DNA of 64,000 bases from Bryobacterales bacterium. GTDB taxonomy: Bacteria > Acidobacteriota > Terriglobia > Bryobacterales > Bryobacteraceae. The notes below the pieces were generated by a model that did no database searches, was not told the DNA's origin, and was given only the letters and a program-made list of their open reading frames with translations. The stretch is taken from positions 10,987 through 74,986 of the forward strand of contig PLRS01000155.1 of assembly GCA_003164035.1 (NCBI GenBank), written 5' to 3'. The position numbers and the translations under genes were made by a program. Of this stretch, positions 25,839-33,613 are shown piece after piece (the first letter of the stretch is position 1; every line of letters begins with the position of its first letter).

Positions 25839-27011
25839 TCAGAAGTTCTTCACCTGTTCGAGATAACCATCATAGTTGCGCCGCGTCTCGGCCAGCGAGT
25901 CGCCGCCGAATTTTTCCAGTAGCGCCTGGGCCAGCACCAGCGCGACCATGGCTTCGCCGATCACGCCCGCGGCGGGCACCACTGCCACGTCCGAGCGCTC
26001 ATAAGCCGCCAGCGCCGGCTCGCGCGTGGCCAGGTCCACCGATTCCAGCGGCCGCCTCAAAGTGGAAATGGGCTTGAGCATGCCTCGCACCAGGATATCC
26101 TGGCCGTTGCTGATGCCGCCTTCGAGTCCGCCGGCCCGGTTGGCGCCGCGCGTGAAGCGCCGGCCCTCGATGTCGTACCGGATCGTGTCCTGCACCTCGG
26201 AACCGAAGCTGGCCGCGCCCTCCGCGGCAAACCCCACTTCCACGCCTTTCACCGCCTGTATCGAAACGATGGCCTGCGCCAGCCGTCCATCCAGGCGCGC
26301 ATCCCAGGTCGTGTGCGACCCCAGGCCAACCGGCACGCCGTGCGCCACCACTTCGAAAACGCCGCCCACCGTGTCGCCGGTTCGATAAGCCTGGTCCACC
26401 ACTTCCTTCATGCGGCCTTCGGTTTCCCCGTCCACGCAGCCCAGCAGCACGTCGTCCTTCTTACTAAGCGCAACCAGTTCGTCCCAATCCGCGCGCCGTT
26501 CCAGCCGCACCCCGCCGACGGCGATCACGTGGCTCAGCACTTCCATGCCGAACTCGGCCAGCAGCGCCTTGGCGACGGCGCCCACAGCCACGCGCGCGGT
26601 GGTTTCCCGTGCGCTGGCCCGCTCCAGAATATAGCGCGCGTCGTGGAAATCGTACTTGATGGCGCCGGCCAGATCCGCATGTCCCGGCCGCGGCCGGGTG
26701 ACGGCCTTCCAGTGGGCCTCCGAACCGGCGAAATCCTCCACCGGCAGCGACTCCGTCCAATTGGCCCAATCCCGATTGCGAATCATGATGGCGACCGGAG
26801 AACCGATCGTCCGCGAGTGCCGCACCCCGGCCACGATTTCAGCCCGGTCGGTTTCGATCTTCATCCGCCCGCCGCGGCCGAACCCCTGCTGCCGCCGCCA
26901 CAACTCGCGGTTGACCGTTTCCGAATGTACGGGTACGCCGGCCGGAAGCCCCGTGAGGGTCGCTACCAGGCATTCCCCATGGGACTCTCCGGCGGTCTCG
27001 AATCGCAACAT
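25839..27011 (-). CDS. aroC: chorismate synthase
   Basis: AroC converts 5-enolpyruvylshikimate-3-phosphate to chorismate using reduced FMN. Signatures are ETAGESHGECL at the N-terminus, QQGFGRGGRMKIE, ASARETTARVA, LGSHTTWDAR and the late TRGANRAGGLEGGISNG. There are 390 residues. The ATG at 27011 begins MLRFETAGESHG; an upstream reading extends through palindromic repeats and is rejected. It is the first gene of the aroC-def-fmt-argJ run. Confidence 0.97.
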   Translation of the reverse strand: MLRFETAGESHGECLVATLTGLPAGVPVHSETVNRELWRRQQGFGRGGRMKIETDRAEIVAGVRHSRTIGSPVAIMIRNRDWANWTESLPVEDFAGSEAHWKAVTRPRPGHADLAGAIKYDFHDARYILERASARETTARVAVGAVAKALLAEFGMEVLSHVIAVGGVRLERRADWDELVALSKKDDVLLGCVDGETEGRMKEVVDQAYRTGDTVGGVFEVVAHGVPVGLGSHTTWDARLDGRLAQAIVSIQAVKGVEVGFAAEGAASFGSEVQDTIRYDIEGRRFTRGANRAGGLEGGISNGQDILVRGMLKPISTLRRPLESVDLATREPALAAYERSDVAVVPAAGVIGEAMVALVLAQALLEKFGGDSLAETRRNYDGYLEQVKNF

Positions 27012-27052
27012 TCTATTAGAAAATCGTGACGAAGCTTTCATGGTAGCAGAGG

Positions 27053-27151
27053 GTGGGGCAGGCGGTTCCGCCTGCCAGCCAATTCCCTCACGGCATCTCA
27101 GGGAGCGGTTTCCGGGAACGGATTTCCCCAAATCGATTAAGCACCCGTTAA
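27053..27151. repeat. GTGGGRCA-capped hairpin followed by LP right end
   Basis: GTGGGGCA (27053) leads into a perfect 9-bp hairpin GGCAGGCGG-TT-CCGCCTGCC. About 20 bp later the LP right end begins: CAGGGAGCGG, then CCCCAAATCG and ATTAAGCACCC. The left half of the LP unit is missing, as if the hairpin had replaced it. It fills the aroC upstream region. Confidence 0.7.
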
Positions 27152-27208
27152 ACACCCCAGACGACGCATCCGCCTGAATAATCGCTATGCTATGGAAAGG
27201 GGGTGCCA

Positions 27209-27412
27209 ATGGTCAGAATTACCGGGCGACACATTCAACGCAATATGCGGGCCGTCGCCCATGCGATAGCGCAGCAAGAGCTTGAAGGTCTGAAGGTGCC
27301 CGAATCCACCATCGCCGACCTAAACCGCGTCGCGCGGGGCGAGATCGGCACCGACGAAGTGATCCGGAACATTTACCGCCGGTCAAAGAATGTCCCGATA
27401 CTCGTCCGATGA
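27209..27412 (+). CDS. VbhA-like antitoxin of a Fic toxin module
   Basis: The 67-residue protein matches the antitoxin_VbhA plan: an inhibitory first helix (AHAIAQQELEGLKV), then two short helices ending RGEIGTDEVIRNIYRR. In VbhA the helix carries an (S/T)xxxE(G/N) motif whose Glu blocks ATP binding in the Fic toxin; here the E-G pair is present, but the Ser/Thr position is Gln. Its 3' end overlaps the next frame by 23 nt, the usual coupling of vbhA and vbhT. A GTG two codons upstream is an alternative start. The toxin partner appears broken. Confidence 0.75.
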   Translation: MVRITGRHIQRNMRAVAHAIAQQELEGLKVPESTIADLNRVARGEIGTDEVIRNIYRRSKNVPILVR

Positions 27413-27575
27413 TCATTACCTTGACCCGGCCTCGGGTGTCCTGAAGAATCGTCCTGGTATTACGGACGACTTGCTACAAGCCTCGATAGATTCGTTCAAA
27501 GGTAACATCACGAAACTCACGGCACTCATTCGTGACAACCTGAGCACTCTTGAAGGCGACGCTCCCGTCCTCTAG
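27390..27575 (+). pseudogene. Fic-family toxin relic (N-terminus only)
   Basis: Only 61 codons remain. Residues 5-30 (DDHYLDPASGVLKNRPGITD) match the usual N-terminus of bacterial Fic AMP-transferases. The catalytic HPFxxGNG loop is absent. The last ~28 residues (ASIDSFKGNITKLTALIRDNL) could be the normal C-terminal helix joined by an internal deletion. It overlaps the antitoxin gene. The 258 bp that follow (27576-27833) show no gene. Confidence 0.65.
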
Positions 27576-27833
27576 CCGCTCAAGAAGTGTCTGTGGCCGA
27601 GGGAGACGAACGGCGCAAACACCACGACCCCACTCCCTCGAAGCGGCCCTCGCCTAGAGGCTGCCCCACCTTCGTCACCGTGATCTCCGTTGCACCCGTG
27701 CCACCCCCTCGGTCACAAACTTTTCAAAATATTTCTTACCCCTTCCGTCCCAGCCCCTTACCGCCATTCCACGGCTTCCCCACCCCCCGTTTTTTCCCGC
27801 TCGCCCGCTATCGTGTAATCGCAAGCGATCTTT

Positions 27834-28418
27834 ATGTATATTCTGAATCCCCCACAACTCCACGTCATCGACGCCCTGTCCAATGGCGCCTCCTTGACCG
27901 ACGCCGCCGCCCAAGCCGGCATCCACCGCAATACCATCGCTAACTGGCAACGCAATTCCCCCGATTTCCGCGACGCATTAGCCGTCACCCGCCACGACCG
28001 TGCCCTCCTCTACCGCGACCGCGCCGTCGAACTGGCCGATCTCGCCTTCGAAGCCCTCCGCGCAGTCCTCACCGACCCCAAATCCTCCCCTTCCACCCGC
28101 CTCCGCGCCGCCCTCTACATCATCGATAAAGTCTCCACCCCGCCCAAGTTCGAAGAAGAAGAACCCGCCAACCTGGACGACATGTTGGCCGCCATGGAGG
28201 AAGCCGCCCACGCGCAGTCCCCCGAATCGCCCGCCGATGCACAAAATTGCACAACCGTGCCCAACGAACCCGTCTCCCAGATGCACAATTTTGCACAAAA
28301 GCCCGAAACCTACCGCCGTCCCGAACCCAAAATCGGCCGCAACGACCCCTGCCCCTGTGGTAGCGGCAAAAAGTACAAAATTTGCTGCCTCGGCAAGTCC
28401 TCCGCAGCCGCCGCCTGA
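27834..28418 (+). CDS. HTH protein with C-terminal SEC-C zinc motif
   Basis: There are 194 residues. The N-terminal helix-turn-helix ([20 protein letters not shown], ~22-41) resembles terminase-small-subunit or phBC6A51-type domains. A helical middle part follows, then a low-complexity linker, and at the end [21 protein letters not shown], the metal-binding SEC-C motif. DNA binding is likely; the biological role is unknown. The linker is encoded by TGCACAA direct repeats (28241-28257 and 28282-28299), and a decayed copy of the linker and stop region lies at 57959-58025. The 45-bp double hairpin begins 10 nt after the stop. It looks like part of a dispersed gene family. Confidence 0.8.
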   Translation: MYILNPPQLHVIDALSNGASLTDAAAQAGIHRNTIANWQRNSPDFRDALAVTRHDRALLYRDRAVELADLAFEALRAVLTDPKSSPSTRLRAALYIIDKVSTPPKFEEEEPANLDDMLAAMEEAAHAQSPESPADAQNCTTVPNEPVSQMHNFAQKPETYRRPEPKIGRNDPCPCGSGKKYKICCLGKSSAAAA

Positions 28419-28428
28419 CGAACCCTTT

Positions 28429-28473
28429 CGTGGAGCGGACTCTCAGTCTGCCACGCCGGGACTCATCCCGGCG
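28429..28473 (+). repeat. 45-bp double hairpin after a stop codon, copy 3
   Basis: Hairpin 1 is CGTGG...GACT-CTC-AGTC...CCACG; hairpin 2 is CGCCGGGA-CTCA-TCCCGGCG. The tail is CTTGTCTCGC. It starts 10 nt after the HTH/SEC-C gene. The following 28505-28560 (ATTCCGCGACCTCAGGAG) is a fragment of the large inverted repeat seen complete at 46272-46644; the rest of the gap to 28677 holds nothing I recognise. Confidence 0.82.
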
Positions 28474-28677
28474 CTTGTCTCGCATAGCCTGTTATGCAAC
28501 GGGAACGGCCCGATTCCGCGACCTCAGGAGAGTTCGGAGAGTCGTCTCGACATTTCTTCCAGCCGGCACAGTGTCGTTGGCAACATCGGCATGCCTGCCC
28601 AATGCCGCCAGCCCCGGTTCGGTGGGGCGCCCCTCTCGTCCGCGCATCGCTGGGTTTACTTACCGTTAAAATAGGGC

Positions 28678-29109
28678 GTGAACTTTCGCCGCGAGCATCT
28701 TCTTCGTACATATTTATTGGTCTTGCTGTTCGTCGCCCTGCGGAGCTTTGGCAACCTGGCGCTGGCCTGGGGCACCAAGCGTCTGCCGCAAACTCTATCG
28801 GTCCACGCCTCAGCCTATCTGTGGTCCATGCTCGACCCGTTTGTGGCCGCCGGCATCGTCTTGCTGATTCTTTCCCTCTTCACCCGCATGGCGCTGCTCA
28901 GCGTGGCGGACCTGAGCTTCGTTCTGCCCACTACCGCGGTCGGATATCCGCTGGCGGCCGTGCTCGGCTGGTTCTTTTTGAAGGAGCAGGTTTCGCCCGC
29001 GCATTGGATCGCCACCCTGCTGATCTTCGCCGGCACCGCGCTGGTCGGCACCACCCCGCGCAGCACCACGCCGGTCGGGCCCCAAGGCGCCACGGAGCCC
29101 TCGAAATGA
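28678..29109 (+). CDS. EamA/SMR-like small membrane transporter, subunit 1
   Basis: There are 143 residues with four membrane helices; the end reads LPTTAVGYPLAAVLGWFFLKEQVSPAHWIATLLIFAG, the typical last two helices of EamA/EmrE-type carriers. This is half the size of a normal DMT carrier. The start is GTG at 28678. The stop overlaps the next gene (ATGA), whose product has the same fold, so the two probably form a heterodimer, as in ArnE/ArnF lipid-carrier flippases. The substrate is unknown. Confidence 0.78.
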   Translation: MNFRREHLLRTYLLVLLFVALRSFGNLALAWGTKRLPQTLSVHASAYLWSMLDPFVAAGIVLLILSLFTRMALLSVADLSFVLPTTAVGYPLAAVLGWFFLKEQVSPAHWIATLLIFAGTALVGTTPRSTTPVGPQGATEPSK

Positions 29110-29465
29110 AGTGGGCACTGGTCGGGATTAACATCCTGGCAACGGTGGTGAGCGACTTGCTCCAGAGCCACGAACTGAAACAGGCCGGCGCGCAGTCGGT
29201 GGATGCGCGCGGGCTGGTGCGCCTGCTGCGGATCATTGCCGCTCGCCGCTACCTGATTCTTTCGATCGTCTTCCTGGCGGTCTCGTTCTTCGCGTTTATG
29301 GCCCTGGTGCAGAGCGCTCCGCTCAGTTTCGCCGTGCCGGCGTCGGCCGGCAGCTTCCTCCTCGAAACGGTCCTGGCGCGCCTCGTGCTGAAGGAGCGCA
29401 TCGGAGGCCGCCGCGCCGCCGGCAACCTGCTGGTGCTGGCCGGCATCCTTCTGCTGGCCCGCTAG
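29106..29465 (+). CDS. EamA/SMR-like small membrane transporter, subunit 2
   Basis: There are 119 residues with four predicted helices and the same closing pattern as subunit 1 (SAGSFLLETVLARLVLKERIGGRRAAGNLLVLAGILLLAR). It starts at the ATG that overlaps the stop of subunit 1. Residues 1-60 carry the polar loop, SHELKQAGAQSVDARGLVRL. A GTGGGGCA hairpin begins 2 nt after the stop, and the group II intron relic follows directly. Confidence 0.78.
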   Translation: MKWALVGINILATVVSDLLQSHELKQAGAQSVDARGLVRLLRIIAARRYLILSIVFLAVSFFAFMALVQSAPLSFAVPASAGSFLLETVLARLVLKERIGGRRAAGNLLVLAGILLLAR

Positions 29466-29467
29466 CT

Positions 29468-29490
29468 GTGGGGCAGCCAATCGTGGCTGG
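29468..29490. repeat. GTGGGRCA-capped hairpin at the intron edge
   Basis: GTGGGGCAGCCA-ATCG-TGGCTGG contains the perfect 6-bp stem CAGCCA/TGGCTG. It sits between the transporter stop codon and the left edge of the intron relic, the position in which class C group II introns insert (after a hairpin). Confidence 0.65.
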
Positions 29491-29836
29491 ATAGCGTCGG
29501 GATAAACCGGCGTGGAGTAGGGAATGCAAGAGTCACACAGGAAAGGAGTAGCGAACCATCCTGACCCCGAGCCATGCGAGGGCAGTCGCGAGGCTGCACT
29601 GGAAGCGTTGGACAGGGGCATATGTGGGCTGGGAAATTGAGCTCCGAAAACGGCAATACAGGGAGCCGACGGCGTCAGCCAGTACGGAAGGCAATAGAGC
29701 GGTGCGCGATAGCGCGAGCGTGCCGTGCCCTGCGGAGTCGAAGACCCCATGCACGCATAGAAACTCCATGCGCGAGAACCGAGAGACCCCGTGGCCGCCC
29801 GTGGCCGAAAGGCGGCGGGCCGGGTGGAGAAAGCGA

Positions 29837-30426
29837 TGAGCCATAAGACCATCATGCACGGCGGCGGGGAGTCGTACGGCGGCATAGTACCAGCGAAGCA
29901 GCCGAACAAGAGCGGGAAACCGCGGGCGGAGGTTGTGGAGGAAAGGCCGCCGGCCAAGGAGAACACGGAACGGTCTAACCAGTGCCGGACGCAGAGTCGG
30001 GAAAGCGGGTCAAACGGGCTGGAACGTGTGCGGGAAGTTGCGAGGAAGGACAAGGAGGTGCGGTTCACGGCCCTGCTGCACCATGTGACGGTCGATCTGC
30101 TCCGGGACAGTTACCGCAGCCTGAAGAAAAAGGCGGCGCCGGGAGTGGACGGAGTGACATGGCATGAGTATGGAGAAGGCCTAGAGGCGCGAATCGGCGA
30201 CCTGAAGGGGCGAATCCATCGCGGGGCATATCAAGCGCAGCCGTCGAGGCGAGTCTGGATCCCGAAAACCGATGGGAGGCAACGACCATTGGGGATCGCG
30301 GCGCTGGAGGACAAAATCGTTCAGCACGCGAGCGGAAGGGTACTCAACCAGATAGGGGAAGAGGACTCCCAGGGCTTCTCGTACGGATTCCGCCGGGGGC
30401 GCAGCCAGCAGGGGTCCCCGCCGAGA
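29837..30426 (+). pseudogene. ltrA: Group II intron reverse transcriptase/maturase, N-terminal fragment
   Basis: The frame reads through RT motifs 0 to 2: RFTALLHHVTVDLLRDSY, KKKAAPGVDGVTW, RRVWIPKTDGRQRPLGIAALEDKIVQ and GFSYGFRRGRS. Right after this last motif the sequence leaves the family frame. The palm with the catalytic Y-A-D-D is missing. Compare intron relic 2, where only the first two motifs survive. Confidence 0.85.
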
Positions 30427-30458
30427 ACATCCGGGGAACTCTGGAATGGCGGCAAGCG

Positions 30459-30701
30459 GTGGCGAGGGGGTATTTCCTCTACCATGCGATTCCCGGCAAC
30501 GAGCGGCGACTGAGAGCGTTTCTACACGCAGCGCGGCGAAGCTGGCTCCGGATGCTACGGCGACGAAGCCAGCGGACCCACTGGACGTGGGCGCGATTCA
30601 TGGAGCGGCTCGGTGTCTTGCTACCCGCGGTAGAAATCCAACATCCATATCCGACGGAGCGCTTCGACGCCAGACATCCAAGGCAGGAACCGTGTGCGTG
30701 A
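30459..30701 (+). pseudogene. ltrA: Group II intron maturase, C-terminal fragment
   Basis: This fragment is in another frame: GYFLYHAIPGNERRLRAFL, WLRMLRRRSQRTHWTW and IQHPYPTERFDARHP are the thumb/maturase (domain X) end of intron-encoded proteins. About 200 codons that should lie between it and the N-terminal fragment are gone, so the deletion removed the polymerase core. Confidence 0.85.
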
Positions 30702-30865
30702 GTCGCGCCAGCACGGGACTGTGCGGGGGGTGCCGGGTAACCGGCATCCCTACCGCGACCAGCCGCCTTTCCAGGCGGCTCTTCCCTTCACGCACCTGCC
30801 CACCCATTTCGTGGCACCCCGCTACGAAGCCTTCCGTCGGTTTGGCGTACAATTGAACCAGACGC

Positions 30866-30955
30866 GGAACGGTGGCCGAGCGGTTGAAGGCAGCGGTCTT
30901 GAAAACCGCCATACCTGTGAGGGTATCGTGAGTTCGAATCTCACCCGTTCCGCCA
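30866..30955 (+). tRNA. tRNA-Ser, anticodon TGA
   Basis: The acceptor stem GGAACGG/CCGTTCC closes with discriminator G and an encoded CCA (30953-30955). The D arm reads GCCGAG...TTGAAGGC; the anticodon loop CTTGAAA has TGA in the middle on the stem GCGGT/ACCGC. The long variable arm ATACCTGTGAGGGTATC marks a class II serine tRNA. The T arm is GTGAG-TTCGAAT-CTCAC. It lies ~105 bp after the intron relic; a hairpin AGCCGCC/GGCGGCT lies between (30761-30780). Confidence 0.97.
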
Positions 30956-30989
30956 GAATTCAAAATCGCCGCCCGGGAAAGGTCGATTC

Positions 30990-31685
30990 ATGCATTCTCT
31001 GCTCGCGTTCCTGCTGTTTCTGGCCGCCGCCGATCCCGCCGCCGTGCTCGAAAGCGCCTTCTCCAGCCGCGATTTCGAGCCCGCCGCCGACCCGAATTCG
31101 CAACTGTGGTCTACCGCCCCGCGGGTCTCGGCGGACCGCGACTATCTGGGTCAACCCATTCCCGGCGCGCCCACCGAAATCCGCTCGCGCTGGAGCGATC
31201 GATATCTCTACCTGCTTTTCCTCTGTCCCTACGACGAACTCAATCTGAAGCCCGATCCCAACCCCGCCGCCGAAACCCCCTCGTTATGGAGCTGGGACGT
31301 CGCCGAAGCCTTCATCGGCTCCGATTTCGAGCACATCGGCCGCTACAAGGAACTCCAGGTCTCGCCGCGTGGCGAATGGGTGGACCTGGACATCGATCGC
31401 GACAGCCCCAAAACCCAGCAGGGAATGGCCTGGAATTCCGGCTACACCGTCAAGGGCCGCATCGACGCGCCCCACAAGGTCTGGTTTGGGGAGATGCGCA
31501 TCCCATTTTCCGCCATTCTTACCAAGGACCCGCCCTCGCCGCGGGAGGGCCTGGAACTGCGCATCGGCCTGTTCCGCATTGCCGGCGCCGGCCAGCAGCG
31601 CGTCTTCTACGCCTGGCGTCCTCCGGCGGCAAAATCCTTTCACGTTCCCCAGGCCTTTGGCATCCTCCGCTTGCGTAATCGGTAG
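30990..31685 (+). CDS. exported carbohydrate-binding family 9-like protein
   Basis: There are 231 residues with a short Sec signal peptide (1-15, LLAFLLFLAAA). The rest is a beta-sandwich of the CBM9/DOMON type: SQLWSTAPRV, RSRWSDRYLYLLFLCPYDEL, LWSWDVAEAFIGSD, YKELQVSPRGEWVDLDID, GWNSGYTVKG-like, and a final RIGLFRIAG...YAWRPP. These domains bind xylan, cellooligosaccharide or heme-like ligands. No catalytic domain is attached. It follows the tRNA by 34 bp, but no joint function is likely. The 45-bp double hairpin starts 10 nt after its stop. Confidence 0.8.
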   Translation: MHSLLAFLLFLAAADPAAVLESAFSSRDFEPAADPNSQLWSTAPRVSADRDYLGQPIPGAPTEIRSRWSDRYLYLLFLCPYDELNLKPDPNPAAETPSLWSWDVAEAFIGSDFEHIGRYKELQVSPRGEWVDLDIDRDSPKTQQGMAWNSGYTVKGRIDAPHKVWFGEMRIPFSAILTKDPPSPREGLELRIGLFRIAGAGQQRVFYAWRPPAAKSFHVPQAFGILRLRNR

Positions 31686-31695
31686 CCGGGTTGCA

Positions 31696-31740
31696 CGTGG
31701 AGCGGACCCTCGGTCTGCCACGCCGGGACTTATCCCGGCG
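31696..31740 (+). repeat. 45-bp double hairpin after a stop codon, copy 4 (covarying)
   Basis: Hairpin 1 uses GACC-CTC-GGTC instead of GACT/AGTC; hairpin 2 is CGCCGGGA-CTTA-TCCCGGCG. The tail is CTTCTCTCGC. The remaining gap to 31965 holds two more hairpins (GGCCGGTT/AACCGGCC at ~31853 and GCGGG/CCCGC at ~31881), and a good AGGAG ribosome site before the next gene. Confidence 0.8.
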
Positions 31741-31965
31741 CTTCTCTCGCATAGCCGGCCATGCTCCCGCGAACGCCGAGATGGCCCGCGCCTTTGTTCG
31801 CGGCTACGTCGCACGCCGCGGAGCCGGCCGCCGCAGCTATAATACCGGTGATGGCCGGTTTTGCAACCGGCCGGCGGACAACGCGGGAATTCGCCCGCGA
31901 GGGGATGGCGGCATGCCGCGTAGAAGCGCCGTACCAGCTTCGTCAAGGAGAGGAAAATAGGAGCT

Positions 31966-33597
31966 ATGTCACAAACGTTCTGGAAAGACATCAAACAGCC
32001 TTGGGCTGGTCACAGCCGCCGGGACCTGTTCCGGCAGGGCGGATTGCTGGCGGCCATGCAGGCGTTGGGCGGAAGCGTGCGGCGGGTGGTGGCGGCGCCC
32101 CTGATTATTGGCGCCGATATGTACCGCTCCATCGGCGTGCGGCCCATCATCAATGCCCGTGGCACCTTCACCATCATTACCGGTTCCGAGACACTTCCCG
32201 AAGTCAAGCGCGCCATGGATCAGGCGTCGCGCAGCTTCGTCAACATGGATGAGCTGATGGATGGCGTCGGCGCGCGCCTGGCCGAGTTGAGCGGCGCCGA
32301 GTGGGGAATCGTGACCGCCGGTTGTTGCGCCGCCATCACCCACTTCACCTCTTCCTGTATCGCCGGCGGCAATCCGGAGCGCATGCAGCGGCTTCCCACC
32401 CTTGCCGGGCTCAAGAACGAAGCGATCCTGCCCGCCTATTCGCACAATGTCTACGACCACGCCATCCGCATGCTGGGCGTGAAACTGGTGATCGTACACG
32501 ACAAAGCCGAACTCGAAGCCGCCTTCAACGAACGCACGGCCCTGGTCTACATCCTCGGCGGACCGGGCGACGACGGGCCGCTCGGAACCCGCGTGGTGGC
32601 CGAGGTGGCCAGGCGCAAGAATGTCCCCGTGCTGGTGGATGCCGCGGCCGAGATTCTCACCCTCAAGCCGAACGTTCACCTCGATCGCGGCGCGAGTGCC
32701 GTGGCCTATAGCGGCGGCAAGTGCATCCGCGGTCCCCAGGCCGCCGGTCTTCTGCTGGGCGACAAAAGCCTGCTCCAGGGGGCCTGGATCAACAGTGCGC
32801 CCCACCACGCTTTCGGCCGGTCGCTCAAAGCCGGCAAGGAAGAAATCATGGGGATGTTGGCTGCTGTGGAGATGTGGGTCAAGCGCGATCATAAGGCCGA
32901 ATGGGCCCAGTGGGAAGCCTGGCTCGACCATATCGCCACCAGCGTGAAGCGGGTTGACGGCGTCACCACCAACGTTCGCCAGCCTTCGGCGGACCTTTCC
33001 AACCGCACCCCGGAATTGCGCATCGAGTGGGACGGAGCCAAGCTCGGCATCACCGGCCAGGAAGTCGCCAAGATCGTGCTCGATACCGACCCGCGTATTG
33101 TGGTCGCCGGGGCCCGCGGTGCGCGCCCGGCGAATATGGCCAGTTCGGTTTCCATCGTTCCCTACCAGATGATGCCCGGCGAGGAAAAGGTGGTGGCCGA
33201 TCGTCTCTACGCGCTGCTGGCCAATCCGCCGAAAATGGAGAATCCTCCGTCCCCGCCGTCGGGCCCGCCCGCGGCCCTCGCCGGTCAGTGGGAGTTACAT
33301 CTGGACTTCGTTCACGGTTCGGCCAGCCACATCTTGATGCTGGAGCAGGACGGCGCCAAACTGATGGGGACGCACCAGGGCGAGTTCGCTTCCGGAGAAC
33401 TCACCGGCACGGTGGCCACCAATACCGTGCGCTTCCGGAGCTCCCTCCCGACCGATGGCACGCGCGTCTTTTTCGAGTTTTCGGGCGCCGCCGAGGGCGG
33501 CAGGATGTCGGGAACCGTGGAGCTGGGCGAATATGGCCAAGCCCGCTGGACCGCGGAAAAGCACCAGTACCGGACGAGCGCCGAACGGCGCGGGTAA
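31966..33597 (+). CDS. exported SelA-like PLP-fold protein with C-terminal beta domain
   Basis: There are 543 residues. The N-terminus carries a Tat-like signal (HSRRDLFRQGG). The main domain (~55-425) is a fold-type I PLP enzyme of the SelA / D-glucosaminate-6-phosphate ammonia-lyase group: INARGTFTIITGS, VTAGCCAAITHFTSS, VLVDAAAE with the ring-binding Asp, and lysine in YSGGKCIRGPQAAG. The last ~110 residues form an extra beta domain (LAGQWELHLDFVHGSASHILMLEQDG) usually seen in acidobacterial secreted proteins. A PLP enzyme outside the cytoplasm is unusual; the Tat route would export it folded with cofactor. It lies 16 bp before a Tat-signal RidA protein. Confidence 0.8.
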   Translation: MSQTFWKDIKQPWAGHSRRDLFRQGGLLAAMQALGGSVRRVVAAPLIIGADMYRSIGVRPIINARGTFTIITGSETLPEVKRAMDQASRSFVNMDELMDGVGARLAELSGAEWGIVTAGCCAAITHFTSSCIAGGNPERMQRLPTLAGLKNEAILPAYSHNVYDHAIRMLGVKLVIVHDKAELEAAFNERTALVYILGGPGDDGPLGTRVVAEVARRKNVPVLVDAAAEILTLKPNVHLDRGASAVAYSGGKCIRGPQAAGLLLGDKSLLQGAWINSAPHHAFGRSLKAGKEEIMGMLAAVEMWVKRDHKAEWAQWEAWLDHIATSVKRVDGVTTNVRQPSADLSNRTPELRIEWDGAKLGITGQEVAKIVLDTDPRIVVAGARGARPANMASSVSIVPYQMMPGEEKVVADRLYALLANPPKMENPPSPPSGPPAALAGQWELHLDFVHGSASHILMLEQDGAKLMGTHQGEFASGELTGTVATNTVRFRSSLPTDGTRVFFEFSGAAEGGRMSGTVELGEYGQARWTAEKHQYRTSAERRG

Positions 33598-33613
33598 AGG
33601 AAGGGAGACGCTT

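Larger units (their letters stand above)
29493..30759 (+). mobile_element. Group II intron relic 1 (degraded)
   Basis: The left part AGCGTCGGGATAAACCGGCG and GAAAGGAGTAGCGAACCAT recurs at 36912-36978, and the right end (GGTAACCGGCATCCCTACC then GCGAC, 30736-30759) recurs at 37220-37243. In between are a broken reverse transcriptase/maturase gene and a 3' region that looks like domain V (GAACCGTGTGCG...GCACGGGAC, ~30688-30724) and domain VI (GTGCCGGGTAACCGGCAT). The exact 5' splice site is not clear. The intron lost the catalytic part of its ORF, so it cannot move by itself. Confidence 0.8.

Noticed and set aside
29837-30701. Possible retron or diversity-generating retroelement
   Set aside because: The RT motifs and the matching RNA ends of a second copy fit a group II intron; no variable/template repeat or msr-msd structure is seen, and the catalytic core is deleted.
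30598-30963. minus frame beginning MNSGGTGEIRTHDTL
   Set aside because: This phrase is the well-known translation of the complement of a tRNA gene; here it lies over tRNA-Ser.
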